From Cervus elaphus (taxonomy: Eukaryota > Chordata > Mammalia > Artiodactyla > Cervidae): DNA of 64,000 nt. The first letter of the stretch is position 1; each line of letters starts with the position of its first letter. Below, piece after piece: positions 1 to 10,429 of this stretch. The notes under the pieces were generated by a model that was not told the DNA's origin, did not search any database, and saw only the letters and a program-made list of their open reading frames with translations. The stretch covers positions 46,717,037-46,781,036 of the forward strand of contig NC_057825.1 of assembly GCF_910594005.1 (NCBI RefSeq). The letters run 5' to 3'. Made by a program: the position numbers and the translations under genes.

Positions 1-18
1 TTAAAAAACATGTAAATT

Positions 19-222
19 TAAAGTGAAGTCACTCAGTCATGTCCAACTCTTTGCGACCCCATGGACTATAGCCTACCAGGCTCCTCCCTCCATGGGATTC
101 TTCAGGCAAGAGTACTGGAGTGGGTTGCCATTTCCTTCTTCAGGGGATCTTCCCAACTCAGGGATCGAACCTGGGTCTTCCGCATTCCAGGCAGACGCTT
201 TTTAACCTCTGAGCCACCGGGG
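19..222 (-). mobile_element. Bov-tA SINE
   Basis: Reading the minus strand gives a tRNA-Glu-like head with an intact B-box core (GGTTCGATCCC), then the Bov-A body (ACTCCAGTACTCTTGCCTG), ending in GACTTCACTTT. It is nearly full length and well preserved. The head abuts a 31-bp piece of MER5A. Confidence 0.95.
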
Positions 223-228
223 GGTGTA

Positions 229-259
229 AATGCCAGTAACACCTCTCCCTCATTTGTGA
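229..259 (-). repeat. 31-bp MER5A fragment, inverted partner of 529-559
   Basis: This segment matches the reverse complement of 529-559 at 30 of 31 positions. Only this core of MER5A is present; the flanking MER5A sequence is missing and AT-rich DNA begins at once. Both arms lie directly beside a Bov-tA copy. Confidence 0.7.
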
Positions 260-345
260 ATTTAAATGTAAATTAAATGTAAATTTAATTAATTTAATTT
301 AATTTAAATGTAAATGTAAATTTAAAACATGAAATTAAAAAACAA
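260..345. repeat. AT-rich low-complexity tract
   Basis: Irregular repeats of AAATGTAAATTTAATT-type words fill this stretch. No gene or recognised element is visible. Confidence 0.6.
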
Positions 346-485
346 AACAGGAAACCAAGGATGAATCACAGTTATCCAGGTTTTTTCTCCCACACATGTC
401 CAATAAAATAGTAAAATATGATCAGTCACAGAAGGAATGTGGTCAGCAAACTATCATGCAGTAGTTTGTTCTGTTGCCCTGTCTC

Positions 486-850
486 CTATAAGCGAACATT
501 TGGTAATGTCTGGAAACACTGTTGGTTGTCACAAATGAGGGAGAGGTGTTATTGGCATTGAATCTGCCCGCAATGCAGAAGACCCAGGTTTGATCTGTGG
601 GTTGGGAAGATCCCCTGGAGAAGAGAACGGTGGCCCATTCCAATATTCTTGCCTGGAGAAATCCATGGATAGAGGAGCCTGGCAGGCTACAGTCCATGCA
701 GTCACATAGAGTCGGACATGACTTAGAGACTAACACATGGCAACAGTGGGTAGATGCTAGGGCTGTTGTTAAACAGCATTCAACGCACGAAACACACCGA
801 AGAATTACATGAGCCTAAAAGTCAGTCGTACTTGGATTGAGATGCCCTTG
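486..850 (+). mobile_element. MER5A (hAT-Charlie MITE) split by a Bov-tA
   Basis: 486-559 carries the MER5A block with GGTAATGTCTGGAAACA and GGTTGTCACAAATGAGG. After the SINE, 744-850 resumes with GTGGGTAGATGCTAGGG and runs to the right-hand end. It is a non-autonomous DNA transposon relic with no coding capacity. Confidence 0.85.
560..743 (+). mobile_element. Bov-tA SINE, head-truncated
   Basis: The copy starts inside the tRNA-like head at GAATCTGCC, lacking roughly the first 25 bases. It continues through the Bov-A body (CCATGGATAGAGGAGCCTGG) and ends near GACTAACACATGG. It interrupts MER5A, and no clear TSD is visible. Confidence 0.9.
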
Positions 851-1930
851 TATGACAGAAAGAAGGTGGTTCCGTAGTTATAGGGCAGCCGTGCATATGA
901 ATTTTACAGTCGAGCCCTAATCAGCAATTTTTCAACCAGCATCAGACATTAGCAGAGACACCTTCAGATGAACTGGGCCACTGAGGGAAGATGCACGGTG
1001 ACATCAGAGGTGTCTGGTGCTCCACAGGCACTGTTCCTCTCACTTGTGGGTTCCTCCTCAAGTTTGGGTTCCCGGCATTGTCACTGCACTTCTCTTGGTT
1101 TCCAAAATGTTAGTCCACAGTGGGTTTGCTTCAAATTTTGATTAACCTTTAAAATAATTATATTAAATTGTTACTTTTCACATGTATGTGCCTGAGTGTA
1201 AAGATATGGATTCTTTGCTTTCATTTAAGGTTTAATTCAAAAATGGTAAAAGCAGTTTGCCCCACTCAGCAACTCTCTTTTAGCTGTAGGGACAGCTGGC
1301 TGCCTTTGTATATAGCACGGGTTCTTGAATGAAGTTGCTCGTGACAAGTTTGCTCTTATTCACTGTTAGTGCCTAGAGCCAAGGCTGGGACTTTTACCAG
1401 GGACACGGAAGCAGTGATGGGGATTGTCCAGGGATTATGTTCAGAATTTAAAGATTTCTAAAACGTAATTCTTTCATTTCCATTTATGGATGCTACACAG
1501 AAAGTAACAGAACTCCTGGGTTGATGTTTTAAAAGAGTATCTTTTCAATGTGAATTTAGCAAAAACTAACCAAGTACATTAGGCATCTAGGACTTTCACC
1601 TTTGAAATACTCTAACATTCATATTTAAATGGAATGAGAACTGATTAATTTTAGTCTTAAGCAACACATGTGGCAAGGGCTCATACTGTTTCCTATTAAT
1701 AATTTGCTTTTAATACAGTCAAAATTTGAACTTCCCTTGAGTTACATATCAGGTCCAGTAATTCTGCTGGTCTCCTCTTTTATAGAATCACTATGAATAT
1801 AATTCTTTAGTATTTTGTGTGCTTAGTGAATTTATCTGTAAATATATTGCAGTGGCAAAATGCAATATAATAAAACAATAAAAGTAATAAATAAAGCCAT
1901 TTTTTAAAATAATAAAAATAAGCAACACTT
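851..1930 (+). other. Unique island resembling a 3' untranslated region
   Basis: No known repeat and no open frame of note was recognised here. The first 600 bases have a more balanced base composition than the neighbours. The right end is AT-rich and holds a cluster of AATAAA-type poly(A) signals around 1868-1930. It could be a retrocopied 3'UTR, a real terminal exon, or chance. The host gene is not identified. Confidence 0.3.
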
Positions 1931-1989
1931 TAATGGAGCAAATAAAGAAAAGAAAAAAAGTGTGCTAATTTTTCGGTGAAGAAGGCTCA

Positions 1990-2215
1990 AACAGAGTTCT
2001 TTTTTTTTTTTTTAATTGACCATGGTAAAGTAACCATTGAATTAGGGGAAAAAAAAATAAATTACTTGGAAAATCAATATGAAATGCATACATTTTTAGA
2101 AAAATTAAAGCAACTAGACAAAATTATCCCCAATAATGAGATAAATCTAAAAAGGCCAGTTACTGAAGAAATAAAGTTGTTAAAGAACACAAAACAAAAC
2201 CTAACAAAAACCTAG
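1990..2215 (+). mobile_element. Old L1 ORF2 fragment
   Basis: A short frame contains EINLKRPVTEEIKLLKN, which resembles the L1 ORF2 linker just before the reverse transcriptase core (EIENLNRPIT-type). A T tract at 2000-2013 lies inside it. It probably belongs to the same decayed plus-strand L1 as 2618-3895. Confidence 0.6.
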
Positions 2216-2326
2216 GTTCAGTTAGTTCTATAGAAAATTGTTCCTCATGACAAAAAAACTGATGGATAGCTCGTCTCCAAAACAGAGTCTTCTAGAATGG
2301 AGAATTAAGAGGCTTTCTAGATAATG

Positions 2327-2328
<2 letters not shown>

Positions 2329-2361
<33 letters not shown>
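2329..2361. repeat. (CA)n microsatellite
   Basis: About 16 uninterrupted CA units. Confidence 0.98.
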
Positions 2362-2362
<1 letters not shown>

Positions 2363-2394
2363 CAAAGCAAGGATACTCACTATCTATACTATAT

Positions 2395-2617
2395 GTGCAT
2401 GCTAGGTTACTTTGGTTGTGTCTGTCTCTGTGCAACTCTATGGACTACAGCCTGCCAGGCTTTTCTGTTCAAGGGATTCTCCAGGCAAAATACTGGAGTG
2501 TGTGTTGTCTTGCCCTCCTCCCAGGCATCTTCCTGATCCAGGGATCAAAACTGCATTTCTTACATCTCCTGCAGTGGCAGTACGGTTCTTAATTGCTGAG
2601 CCACCAGGGAAACCCCA
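2395..2617 (-). mobile_element. Bov-tA SINE
   Basis: This is a full-length minus-strand copy from the tRNA-like head (right) to the tail (left). Flanking words ATCTATACTAT (2384-2394) and ATCTACACTAC (2618-2628) match at 9 of 11 positions and are a likely decayed TSD. Confidence 0.9.
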
Positions 2618-3895
2618 TCTACACTACTACCTAGATATTACTGGAGGCATTATCAAATCCAATTAGAAAGCAATGAGAGCCATAAGAACTGGAAAGACAG
2701 ATATAAATAAACCTATTTTTTTCAGAAATATTATTGTGGATCAAGAAAACTGAAGAGTCAATAAAAAATATACTTCAATGAGATAATTGAGCAAAGTAGA
2801 AATTTATAAAATCAGCACAAAATTAATAGCTTTCATAATAAAATAGCTTGTCACAAGATGTAATGGAAGAAAAGAAACTACATTTGGTATAATTCTCAAA
2901 ACAGAAGACATTCAGGCAAAGGTTAAAAAAGAAGTCTAAACCCTTTACTTCCAAGAAATGAGAAATTAACTTCGTACAAGTTTAATTCCAATACTTGGTG
3001 CAAATGGAAAGATGTACTTTACTCCTGAATACAAGACATTAACATCATAAAAATGAATGACCTCCCCACTTTATAAATTTAATATGTTACTTAATGAAGT
3101 TACTGATTTTAAAACTGAAATTAAACAGAACAAATAGAGTTAGAATAGTCAGGAAATACCTTATTGAAGGGGAGGGATCAAGTCTTTTGGATATTAAAAT
3201 ATATATTTTCTAAGTTAAATTACTGTGACTTGGACACATAGACCAAAGTTAAAGAATACAAAATGTGGGAAAAATTGTCAGTGTCTTAAAAAGTTAAACA
3301 CAGATTTACCATGTGATTTAGCAATTCTGCCACTAGATATATACTCAAGAGAAATAAACATATATATTGTTCCCATCAATACACATGTGTGGATGTTCAT
3401 AGCAGCATTATTTTCAGTAGGCAAAAAGTGAATACAATTCAGATGTCTGTAATCTAATAATACCCTTCTCCAGGGGTTCTTCTCAATCCAGGGATTGAAC
3501 CCAAGTCTCCTGCAATGCAGGAGTATTCTTTACCAGCTGAGCCACAAGGGAAGCCCTTGTAATCTAATAATAAGATTAAAAATGTCATGTATCCATACAA
3601 TGGAATATCATTTGGCAATACAAAAGAATGAAGTACTGATACATCCTACAAAACGTATAAATCTGAAAACATTATGTTTAGTGAAAGGAGTCAGGTTTAT
3701 TTATATAAAATTTCCTGAAGTGGCAAATTTCTAAAGACAGAAGGTTGATTAGTGATTTCCTGGGGCTGGAGATGGGAATGGAGAGTGTTGGTGAACAGTA
3801 ACAAGAGATCTTTTTGGAGTGATAAAAATTTTTAAACTTAGGTTTTGATGATGGTTGTGCAACTCTATAATTTTACTACAACATTTTGTTGTCTA
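2618..3895 (+). mobile_element. Old L1 3' part (ORF2 end plus 3'UTR)
   Basis: Recognisable L1 3' landmarks appear in order: CATAGCAGCATTATTTTCAG near 3400, CCATACAATGGAATATCATT near 3593, GGATTAGTGATTTCCTGGGG-like sequence near 3750, and GATGGTTGTGCAACTCT near 3850. It is split by a 95-bp SINE head at 3463-3557. Coding capacity is gone. Confidence 0.9.
3463..3557 (-). mobile_element. Head-only Bov-tA (tRNA-derived part), 15-bp TSD
   Basis: Only the tRNA-Glu-like 5' region of Bov-tA is present, read on the minus strand from GGGCTTCCCTTGTGGCTCAG and stopping at CTGGAGAAGGG. The Bov-A body and tail are absent. Perfect copies of TGTAATCTAATAATA at 3448-3462 and 3558-3572 show it is a complete insertion into the L1, not a later deletion. 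Confidence 0.93.
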
Positions 3896-3923
3896 TGCAC
3901 ACAAATATTTTTGTATTTAAGAT

Positions 3924-4060
3924 AGTGATGCTCAAAATGGATTGATATTGTTTTCCAGGGAAACTTTGGTAATTTTGGAAACATGTTTGGTTGTCAAAAC
4001 TGGGTGGGGAGGTGCTTCTGGCATCTATTAGGCAGAGAGGAGTAAAATTGCTAAACATTC
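3924..4060 (+). mobile_element. MER5A fragment
   Basis: The MER5A motifs GGTAATTTTGGAAACATG and GGTTGTCAAAACTGGG, then GCATCTATTAGGCAG, occur in consensus order. The copy stops after CTAAACATTC. Confidence 0.88.
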
Positions 4061-4400
4061 ACCCAAATTGTACTCTCTAAATTCTATTTTCTTAAAAAAA
4101 AACAAAAACAAAAACAGAACTCCGTGGAGAAATAGTGAATTCCAGGCCTGATCAGGAAATGCACAAAATTAGTTTGGATTAACTTGCTACAGTAGAAGGC
4201 AAGGCCACTAGATATATCAAAAGAATTTAGGAAACAACTGTGAAGAGGCTCAAACCGACCAAAAATAGGAAAACATGAGCAGAAGTTGGAAAAGTAGATT
4301 ATATGAAAGACATAAAAAGGATTTTAAATCATAATTTATAATGATACTGGAACAATCTCATATATCTTTTCAAAAAAAGCTTGAGAACTAACCATTTTGA
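4061..4400. other. Unassigned AT-rich DNA
   Basis: No gene or confidently recognised repeat was seen. A short CAAAAA-type run lies at about 4099-4120. Confidence 0.4.
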
Positions 4401-4407
4401 AAACTGA

Positions 4408-4614
4408 GTAAGTTAAGTCTTTCAGTCGTGTTCGACTCTGCGACCCCATGGACTGTAGCCTACCAGGCTTCTCCGTCCATGGGATTTTCCAGGCAACAGT
4501 ACTGGAGTGGGTCGCCATTTATTTCTCCAGACTATCTTCCCGCTGTAGGGATTGAACCCAGGTCTCCCACATTGTAAACAAGACGCTTTACCGTCTGAGC
4601 CACCAGGGAAGCCC
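4408..4614 (-). mobile_element. Bov-tA SINE
   Basis: This is a full-length minus-strand copy with a head ending GGGCTTCCC on the reverse strand at 4614. Flanking words TTGAAAACTGAG and TTGAACACTCAG are a probable decayed TSD. Confidence 0.95.
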
Positions 4615-4669
4615 TTGAACACTCAGAAGTAATACATCCTGTTCTTCATGTGTAATCTTTAGGATAACC

Positions 4670-4875
4670 TGCTAGTTCTCAGCTGGGGACAATTTTGCCT
4701 CCAGGATAGTTTGACAATGATGTGGGGGCATTTTTTCTCTAGTGACAGAGGGAAGGGTGCTAACAGCATCTAGTAAGAAGAGGCCAGGGATGCTACTAAG
4801 CCTTCTATAGTGCACAGAACAACCTTTTACACAGAATTATCCAGTCTGAACATACCACCTGGGTTGAGAAAGCTT
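4670..4875 (+). mobile_element. Near full-length MER5A
   Basis: The copy runs from GCTAGTTCTCAGCTGGGGAC (left terminal inverted-repeat region) through GAGGCCAGGGATGCTACTAA to GGGTTGAGAAAGC (right terminal region). It is the most complete MER5A in the window. Confidence 0.92.
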
Positions 4876-7800
4876 AATTTAATTCAAGTAGCTGAAGAAA
4901 TAGAAATGTTCTTTTTAGAAGTATTCTTGTTGATATTTAAAATAAAATACTTTCTGCAAATTCTAATAAAGGTGGTGTTGAGCACTGATCATCAGTGACT
5001 GATAATATCACTAAAACATGAAAAAGCAGGACCATTCACAGTATTATCAACAGTGAACTAAATTCATGTTTGACAGGGAACCATTATAAATTGTACCACC
5101 TGATGTAATTAGCTAAATCTATACTTTGAGAAATTCTACTGACTGAACTGATGTCTCAATTTCTTTATCAAGTAAATTGCAAAGAAACAGCAGGCAGAAG
5201 TAGACCCATCAACCATTTCAGGTAATGGAAGTTTTTTGGTTTCCAAAAAGCAGAAAATGTTTATAAGGTCATTATGAAGTTTTGAAAAGAAATTGAATAG
5301 CTGATTATAATGTTAAGAACTTATTTAATTTTTTTATAAGGGTGTGACAAAGATATGGTGGTCATATTTTTAAAAAGCACTCTTAACTTTTCAAGATATT
5401 GTTTGAAAGATATTATTTCAAGATATTGTTACAGAAAAATTATATGATGCTAGTTGGTAGTTAACTCAAAATAATCAAGGATGGAAAAAGAAGATATGTG
5501 TAGGAATATACAGGAACCAGTTTGAAGTTATGAGTTCGTATCATTTTGTATACTTTTACATTTTTCTGAAATTTTGCATCATTTTTTTAAAAGTCACATG
5601 GAAGTTTTATATTACTGTAGCCATAATTAAGGGGAAAAATCAGGTGATAAAATTGCAATTTAATCCATATTAACTTGAAACAAAACATTATATATTCTTT
5701 AATAAAGCATTTAATCATATTGTATACAACTTTGAATATTAATTTTAACTTTCTATTTATATTAAATTATCTCTAAGCTCTATTCATTTTCAAGAGTAAT
5801 TTTATTGTTAGATAATGGTTCATTAAATAAACATCACTTGTTTAATTTGCTTTCCAACCCCTAGTTACTATTTAATTTTTTTCTACTTTTCAGTATTATA
5901 AATAGTGATGAAATAAACAGTTTTGCATATAATGTAATTTCTTATTCAAACTCATTCATTTTGGGGCATACAGGCCTTGTATAAATCTATCTCTTTGGAA
6001 TAATTCCCAGAATTTAAATAACATAATATAAATTCTCATCATTCTAAAGATTATTGAGACATAAAGACAAATCACTCTCTGCAGAGATTAAGAGAGCATT
6101 TGGCAGCCAGTAATTGAACGTCCTATAATAATTACTTAAATAAGTGTGTTGTTTGTCTCACATAATATAAAGTTCAGGGCTAGCACAGTGGCACAATGAT
6201 GTCATGAGTAACACAAGTTCTTTCTGTTCTTCTGTTATGCCATCTTTAGCGCTACCTCATGGTCATGATTCCTTTTCTGTTGCAAAGTATCTAGGCACCA
6301 GACTGGAATAAGGTTGAAGGTACAAAATTTCCTTTCAAAGCTTTGTTTTTGCATGCAGACAGGCAAGTAATTCCTTGTGGACTTCTGACTTCTCATCAGT
6401 GAGAACTATGTTGCAAATTCATGCCTGACTAGAAGTTGTGTAGGAAAAGAGTGTTTATTTTTATAGCTTCAGTGAAAAGGACAAGGTAGTTAGGAATGGC
6501 TGCTGAGTAAGTCAACTCATGGTAGATGAGCCCCACATGGTTCAATAATACCAAAGTGCTAAATGACATCCAATTTCTGGTACAGTCATTTGCATTTCAT
6601 TTTTTAATAATTTTACCTATAAGATTCTGTTTTTAAGTTGCATTTATTGAACTGTTAATGAGGTCAAATTTGTTTTATATTTTATTAGTTTTATTATATC
6701 TTTCCCAAGCTACCTAAATAGATATCTGTATATTTATTAAACAGCACATGTCAACATTTTTGGATAGGCAGACGTTACAGTGATTGAGGGAATTGAAAAA
6801 TTAGAATCCAAAGCTAAATAGCCTGGTTTAGTATAATACCCCAGCCCTTAGTAACCATGCAAACCTGGCATATTTCTAGGCTCAGAGCAAGCATTCTAAG
6901 TTTTAGTTTGTTGTTGTTACTAAAATAAGAGACCAGTGGAAAGTTAAATTCAAGGAAAATATCTTTGAAACAATGTTTTTTCATTCACCCTCTATGAGTA
7001 GTGCTTTAGCTCTGGGACATTTTATTTTGCTCCTGTGCTTTCAAAAGTACTTCATAATACATCTCACAGTCTAATAAACTGATATCAAGTCACTGTCACT
7101 TTAGAAAATATTAGATAAGCTTCTTAGTACTAAAGTATTAATAATAGACATGAAGTCATCATTCTCTTATAGAATATTTTAATCTTAAACAAGGACCAGT
7201 CCTTATTCCAATAGAATATATATTTCACCATGTGTGATGTCTCTGTTAGCAACTTCCTGATGAATAAAATGTTATAGCAAAGGGCAACTTTCCAGAAACT
7301 ATCAAATAACACCTTAAAGATGATTGTATAAATTACCATCGCTGTTAAAATGAATTTCTTGAGATTGCTTAACAAGAAAATACATCAGAACAAAAGATTT
7401 GGGGGGATGAGGGGCATTTAGCTATAAACTTGAGGAAATTCCAGCTTTAATCATATATATCCTCTTGGTAAAAGTTGTACTATATTTAGCTATAGACTTA
7501 GGAATGACTATGGATGACAGAGGTAAGTGTTAGTGAGTCCATTATTAGTGTTGTTTTTATTAAAATACCATAAAGCTCCAGGAGGTGAACTAATATATTC
7601 TTTTTTATTTTAGATGCCTGATATTTTAAATGGAATATGAAGCATCTTTGAATCACAGTGGCAGATTCTTGAGGATGATTAAGCATGGTGTCTATTAAAA
7701 AACTATGTGAATTACAAAAAGATCTGTGCTAAATAAAACTGCACTCATACAGTGAGAAATTTAGCATTTAATAATCTTCAAATATTTTTATTTCTTGAAA

Positions 7801-8411
7801 TATCATCCTGCTTTTAGTTGTTCAAAGTAACACAGTGTTTGAGAATTAGGGACTAAGTTAAAAATCTTCCAGTTTCATAGACCAATTACTTACAAGAGCT
7901 GTCCATATTGAGCCTTTTAATTTCCTGTCTTTTTATACAATTCTCAGCTTAGTCATTAGTTAAGCGTATCACTCTAAGTTGTTCATGATAGTCACCAATC
8001 AAACTCATCTCTTTAAAATACATTGGCTATTTATCAACCATCATACTACTTGTCTTCTAAGCAGCATTCACTCTTGTTGACATAATTTCCCTTGGCTTCC
8101 TGGCCATTTCTTATTTGTTTTTCTTTTCTTATGTTAGGTTACCATTCTGTGCCTCTTTCTGGAGATTTAACTTCTCTACTGATTGGAATTTCTCGAGACT
8201 TTGTCTAAAGTCTTTCTTGTTTGTACTCTATAATTGGTAATCACAGTAATCATTGACCTACCAATTGATACCTATAAACAGGGACATATAGGTCTATATG
8301 TTTAGACCAGATCTCACTGTTAACTCTAGACATCTAGTACATTATCTCCTTAACAACTTCTCTTGGATGTTTTAAAGGTATTGTGATCCCTTGGCATTCT
8401 ATATCTATTGT
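4876..8411. other. AT-rich unique DNA with weak ancient repeat traces
   Basis: No gene is visible. About 5850-6030 loosely resembles the antisense 3' part of an old L1 (TATTATAAATAGTGATGAAA). About 6140-6470 has the look of a mammal-wide interspersed repeat (TCACATAATATAAAGTTCAG, GGTCATGATTCC), but I cannot assign a family. The rest appears unique. Confidence 0.4.
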
Positions 8412-8590
8412 CATTGTAGTTTAGTAGCTAAGTCATGCCCAACTCTTTTTGGACCCCATGGATAGTAGCCCACCAGGCTCCATTTTCCATGGAATTTCTC
8501 AGGCAAGAATACTGGAGTGGGTTGTCACTTCCCAACCAGGAATGGAACCTGTATCTCCTGCATTGGCAGATGAATTCTTTACCACTTGAT
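8412..8590 (-). mobile_element. Bov-tA SINE, head-eroded
   Basis: The Bov-A body (ATACTGGAGTGGGTTGTCAC) and the inner part of the tRNA-like head (TCTCCTGCATTGGCAG) are present on the minus strand. The outermost head is replaced by divergent sequence. Confidence 0.9.
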
Positions 8591-8822
8591 AGCTTACAGT
8601 GAACGATGTTGGATTCTCAGAAGATTCTCCGATCTCCAAACAAGAAAATTTAGGTTTGGGACCAGGGACTAGGATTAATCACTCAAGAGCTTTTGTGTAG
8701 CAGAGTTTTACTAAAGTGAAAAGGGACAGAGAAATCTCCTACATAGACATCAGAAGGGGGATGGAGAGTGCCCTGTCGCTAGTCTTAGCAAAGGAATTAT
8801 ATACTTTTTAAATTGGTTATTA

Positions 8823-8906
8823 CAATAAGTCAAAAGAATGTCTCAAGCTTATAAAAATTTTGCCAGACCCACTCCCACAAGTTACATTTTAAGATGATAG
8901 GATTAG
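8823..8906 (+). repeat. 84-bp direct repeat, left copy
   Basis: It aligns without gaps to 9735-9818 with 8 mismatches in 84. It ends exactly where the BovB 3' end begins. Confidence 0.9.
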
Positions 8907-9734
8907 TTCAGTTCAGTTCAGTCACTTAGTCGTGTCTGACTTTTTGTGACCCCATGAATTGCAGCACGCCAGGCCTTCCTGTTCATCACCAACTCCCGGA
9001 GTTTACTCAAACCCATGTCCATCCAGTCAGTGATGCCATACAGCCATCTCATCCTCTGTCGTCCCCTTCTCCTCCTGCCCCCAGTCCCTCCCTGCATCAA
9101 GGTCTTTTCCAATGAGTTAACTCTTCGCATGAGGTGGCCAAAGTATTGGAGTTTCAGCTTCAGCGTCAGTCCTTCCAATGAACACCCAGGACTGATCTCC
9201 TTTAGGATGGACTGGTTGGATCTCCTTGCAGTCCAAGGGACTCTCAAGAGTCTTCTCCAACACCACAGTTCAAAAGCATCAATTTTTCGGAGCTCAGCTT
9301 TCTTCACAGTCCAGCTCTCACATCCATACATGACCACTGGAAAAACCATAGCCTTGACTAGATGGACCTTAGTTGGCAAAATAATGTCTCTGTTTTTTAA
9401 TATGCTATCTAGGTTGGTCATAACTTTCCTTCCAAGGAGTAAGTGTCTTTTAATTTCATGGCTGCAATCACCATCTGCAGTGATTTTGGAGCCCCCAAAA
9501 ATAAAGTCTGACACTGCTTCCACTATTTCCCCATCTATTTGCCATGAAATGATGGGACCAGATGCCATGATCTTAGTTTTCTGAATGTTGAGCTTTAAGC
9601 CAATTTTCCACTCTCCTCTTTCACTTTCATCAAGAGGCTTTTTAGTTCCTCTTCACTTTCTGCCATAAGGGTGGTGTCATCTGCATATCTGAGGTTATTG
9701 ATATTTCTCCCAGCAATCTTGATTCCAGCTTGTG
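8907..9734 (-). mobile_element. BovB LINE, 5'-truncated, with 216-codon open frame
   Basis: This is the 3' part of a BovB (RTE-clade) retrotransposon on the minus strand. A 216-codon frame (9568-8918) covers the region after the reverse transcriptase core, with MYGCESWT, LWCWRRLLRVPW and RMRW-type motifs typical of BovB. Upstream the catalytic YADD region is still readable near 9685, but a frameshift near 9610 separates it. The element lacks the endonuclease and most of the RT, so it cannot act on its own. Exact 84-bp repeats flank it. Confidence 0.96.
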
Positions 9735-9818
9735 CAATAAATGAAAAGAATATGTCAAGCTTATAAAAATTTTGCCAGACCCACTTCTACAAGTTACATT
9801 TTAAGATAACAGGATTAG
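9735..9818 (+). repeat. 84-bp direct repeat, right copy
   Basis: Partner of 8823-8906. It starts exactly at the BovB 5' breakpoint. A third, shorter relative follows at 9819-9880. Confidence 0.9.
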
Positions 9819-10129
9819 AACCTAACAAAAATTTTATCAGACCCTCTCTCATAATATACATTTTAAGATAACAGGATTAGTCAAAAGGTTTTTAAGAAGG
9901 AGAAACTGTCCTCAAGCAGGATACATTGTTATTGTTATATTACAATGTATTGATACGTTGTTATAATCCTTACTAAAGAATGTAGGGGGAAAAACATTTG
10001 TCCTTTCCTCATCCTTGAGAATTCCAGACCTCTTTCTCCTCCTTGAGAGCCCCAGACCCCTTTATCCTTCTCAGGCACCCTGGGACTTCTTATCAACCTT
10101 CCTAGGAATTGACTCTCTCACACTGAGCC

Positions 10130-10348
10130 AGCATGGTGGTGGTGGTTTAGTCACTAAGTTATGTCTGACTCTTGAGACCCCATGGACTGTTGCCTGCCAA
10201 TCTCCTCTGTCTATGGGATTCTCCAGGCAAGAATACTGGAGTGGGTTGCCATTTCTTCCTTCAGGGGATCTTCCTGACCCAGGAATCGAATCCAGGTCTC
10301 CTGCATTGCAAGCAGATTCTTTACCGATTGAGCTAAGAGAAAAGCCCC
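10130..10348 (-). mobile_element. Bov-tA SINE
   Basis: Minus-strand copy with a Bov-A body (CAAGAATACTGGAGTGGGTT) and tRNA-like head. It lies just outside the right end of the LTR. Confidence 0.94.
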
Positions 10349-10429
10349 CACCATACCGCCTTTCAAAATCTGTCTTCTCATATAATAAAATCCCTATGCA
10401 TCTAGTTACTTAAATCAGTAATTAAGTCA

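Larger units (their letters stand above)
8607..10120. mobile_element. Ruminant-type LTR interrupted by BovB
   Basis: The stretch begins TGTTGGATTC and ends GACTCTCTCA, the TG...CA ends expected of a retroviral LTR. No internal retroviral genes adjoin it, so it would be a solo LTR. Without the BovB at 8907-9734 it is about 690 bp. A 62-84 bp block ending AGGATTAG occurs three times (8823-8906, 9735-9818, 9819-9880). The family is not certain; it resembles bovid endogenous retrovirus LTRs. No clear short TSD was found. Confidence 0.55.

Noticed and set aside
7498..7530. GGTAAGTG donor-like site near 7521
   Set aside because: No acceptor-bounded open frame precedes it.
9015..9584. 189-codon plus-strand open frame
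   Set aside because: It is the antisense shadow of the BovB C-terminal coding region on the minus strand; its sense and antisense frames tend to stay open together.
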